A program made the position numbers and the translations under genes. From Rhodospirillales bacterium CG15_BIG_FIL_POST_REV_8_21_14_020_66_15 (lineage in GTDB: Bacteria > Pseudomonadota > Alphaproteobacteria > Rhodospirillales > Casp-alpha2): a DNA stretch of 39,695 nt. Position 1 is the stretch's first letter. The number at the start of each line of letters is the position of its first letter. The stretch spans positions 1 to 39,695 of the forward strand of contig PFFW01000125.1 in NCBI GenBank assembly GCA_002781745.1, written 5' to 3'. Positions 39,695-39,695 of this stretch are shown here, piece by piece. The notes beneath the pieces are model-generated. The model was not told where the DNA came from and searched no databases. It worked only from the letters and a program-made list of their open reading frames with translations.

Positions 39695-39695
39695 C

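Noticed and set aside
1-39695. CRISPR arrays, insertion sequences, prophage or secretion-system genes
   Set aside because: I looked for spaced direct repeats, transposase or integrase motifs and phage proteins and saw none.

Overview
The window is about 39.7 kb of high-GC chromosomal DNA from an alphaproteobacterium, most likely a Rhodospirillales-type organism. Evidence for this: a split F0 ATP synthase operon with separate b and b' subunits (atpI-B-E-G-F, no F1 genes nearby), a DUF2336 protein, adjacent glyQS and ppdK, a TAXI-type TRAP transporter, and a DciA-like DUF721 protein. There are no phage, IS or CRISPR signatures. Most of the window is ordinary core genome. Several genes appear to start at TTG or GTG behind good Shine-Dalgarno (SD) sequences.

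Layout, left to right. 0-3.5 kb: the 3' part of an agmatinase gene (+), a bidirectional terminator, then the F0 operon (-). 3.5-10 kb: smc, a DsbA-family thioredoxin and a DciA-like gene (all -), mutY (+) and apt (-). 10-17.1 kb: a class III aminotransferase, two TAXI substrate-binding proteins, a fused TRAP permease and a UspA protein (all +). This looks like an uptake and use module for an amino- or oxo-acid; a 481-bp structured leader precedes the second binding protein. 17.2-22.4 kb: a c-type cytochrome, a DUF2336 protein, an orphan membrane-anchored DctP-type binding protein, a 34-aa membrane protein with its own FNR-type promoter and terminator, a lipoprotein, a small periplasmic protein and tRNA-Pro(CGG). 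22.6-28.4 kb: a small HTH regulator, a polyprenyl diphosphate synthase, a DUF2007 protein, a TrmN6-like methyltransferase, a membrane coiled-coil protein, an S49 protease, a GAF-cyclase and a small zinc-ribbon membrane protein. 28.4-34.2 kb: glyQ-glyS-ppdK behind a clear sigma70-type promoter. 34.2-37.7 kb: a three-gene minus-strand operon of visibly lower GC (methyltransferase, MBOAT acyltransferase, SGNH-like protein), probably for modifying a surface glycan and possibly acquired. 37.7-39.7 kb: a gap with consecutive strong hairpins and a terminator that fits an unannotated small RNA, a beta-CASP metallo-beta-lactamase RNA nuclease, and the 3' end of an unknown gene.

The two most promising undescribed items are (1) the complete mini transcription unit at 20.35-20.69 kb: a perfect TTGAT-N4-ATCAA site 41.5 nt upstream of the predicted start, a good SD, a 34-codon single-pass membrane ORF and a perfect 12-bp terminator; and (2) the candidate structured RNA at about 37.84-38.02 kb, which ends in a plus-strand terminator with no plus-strand protein gene in front of it. 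Both are read from sequence alone and lack expression or conservation data.
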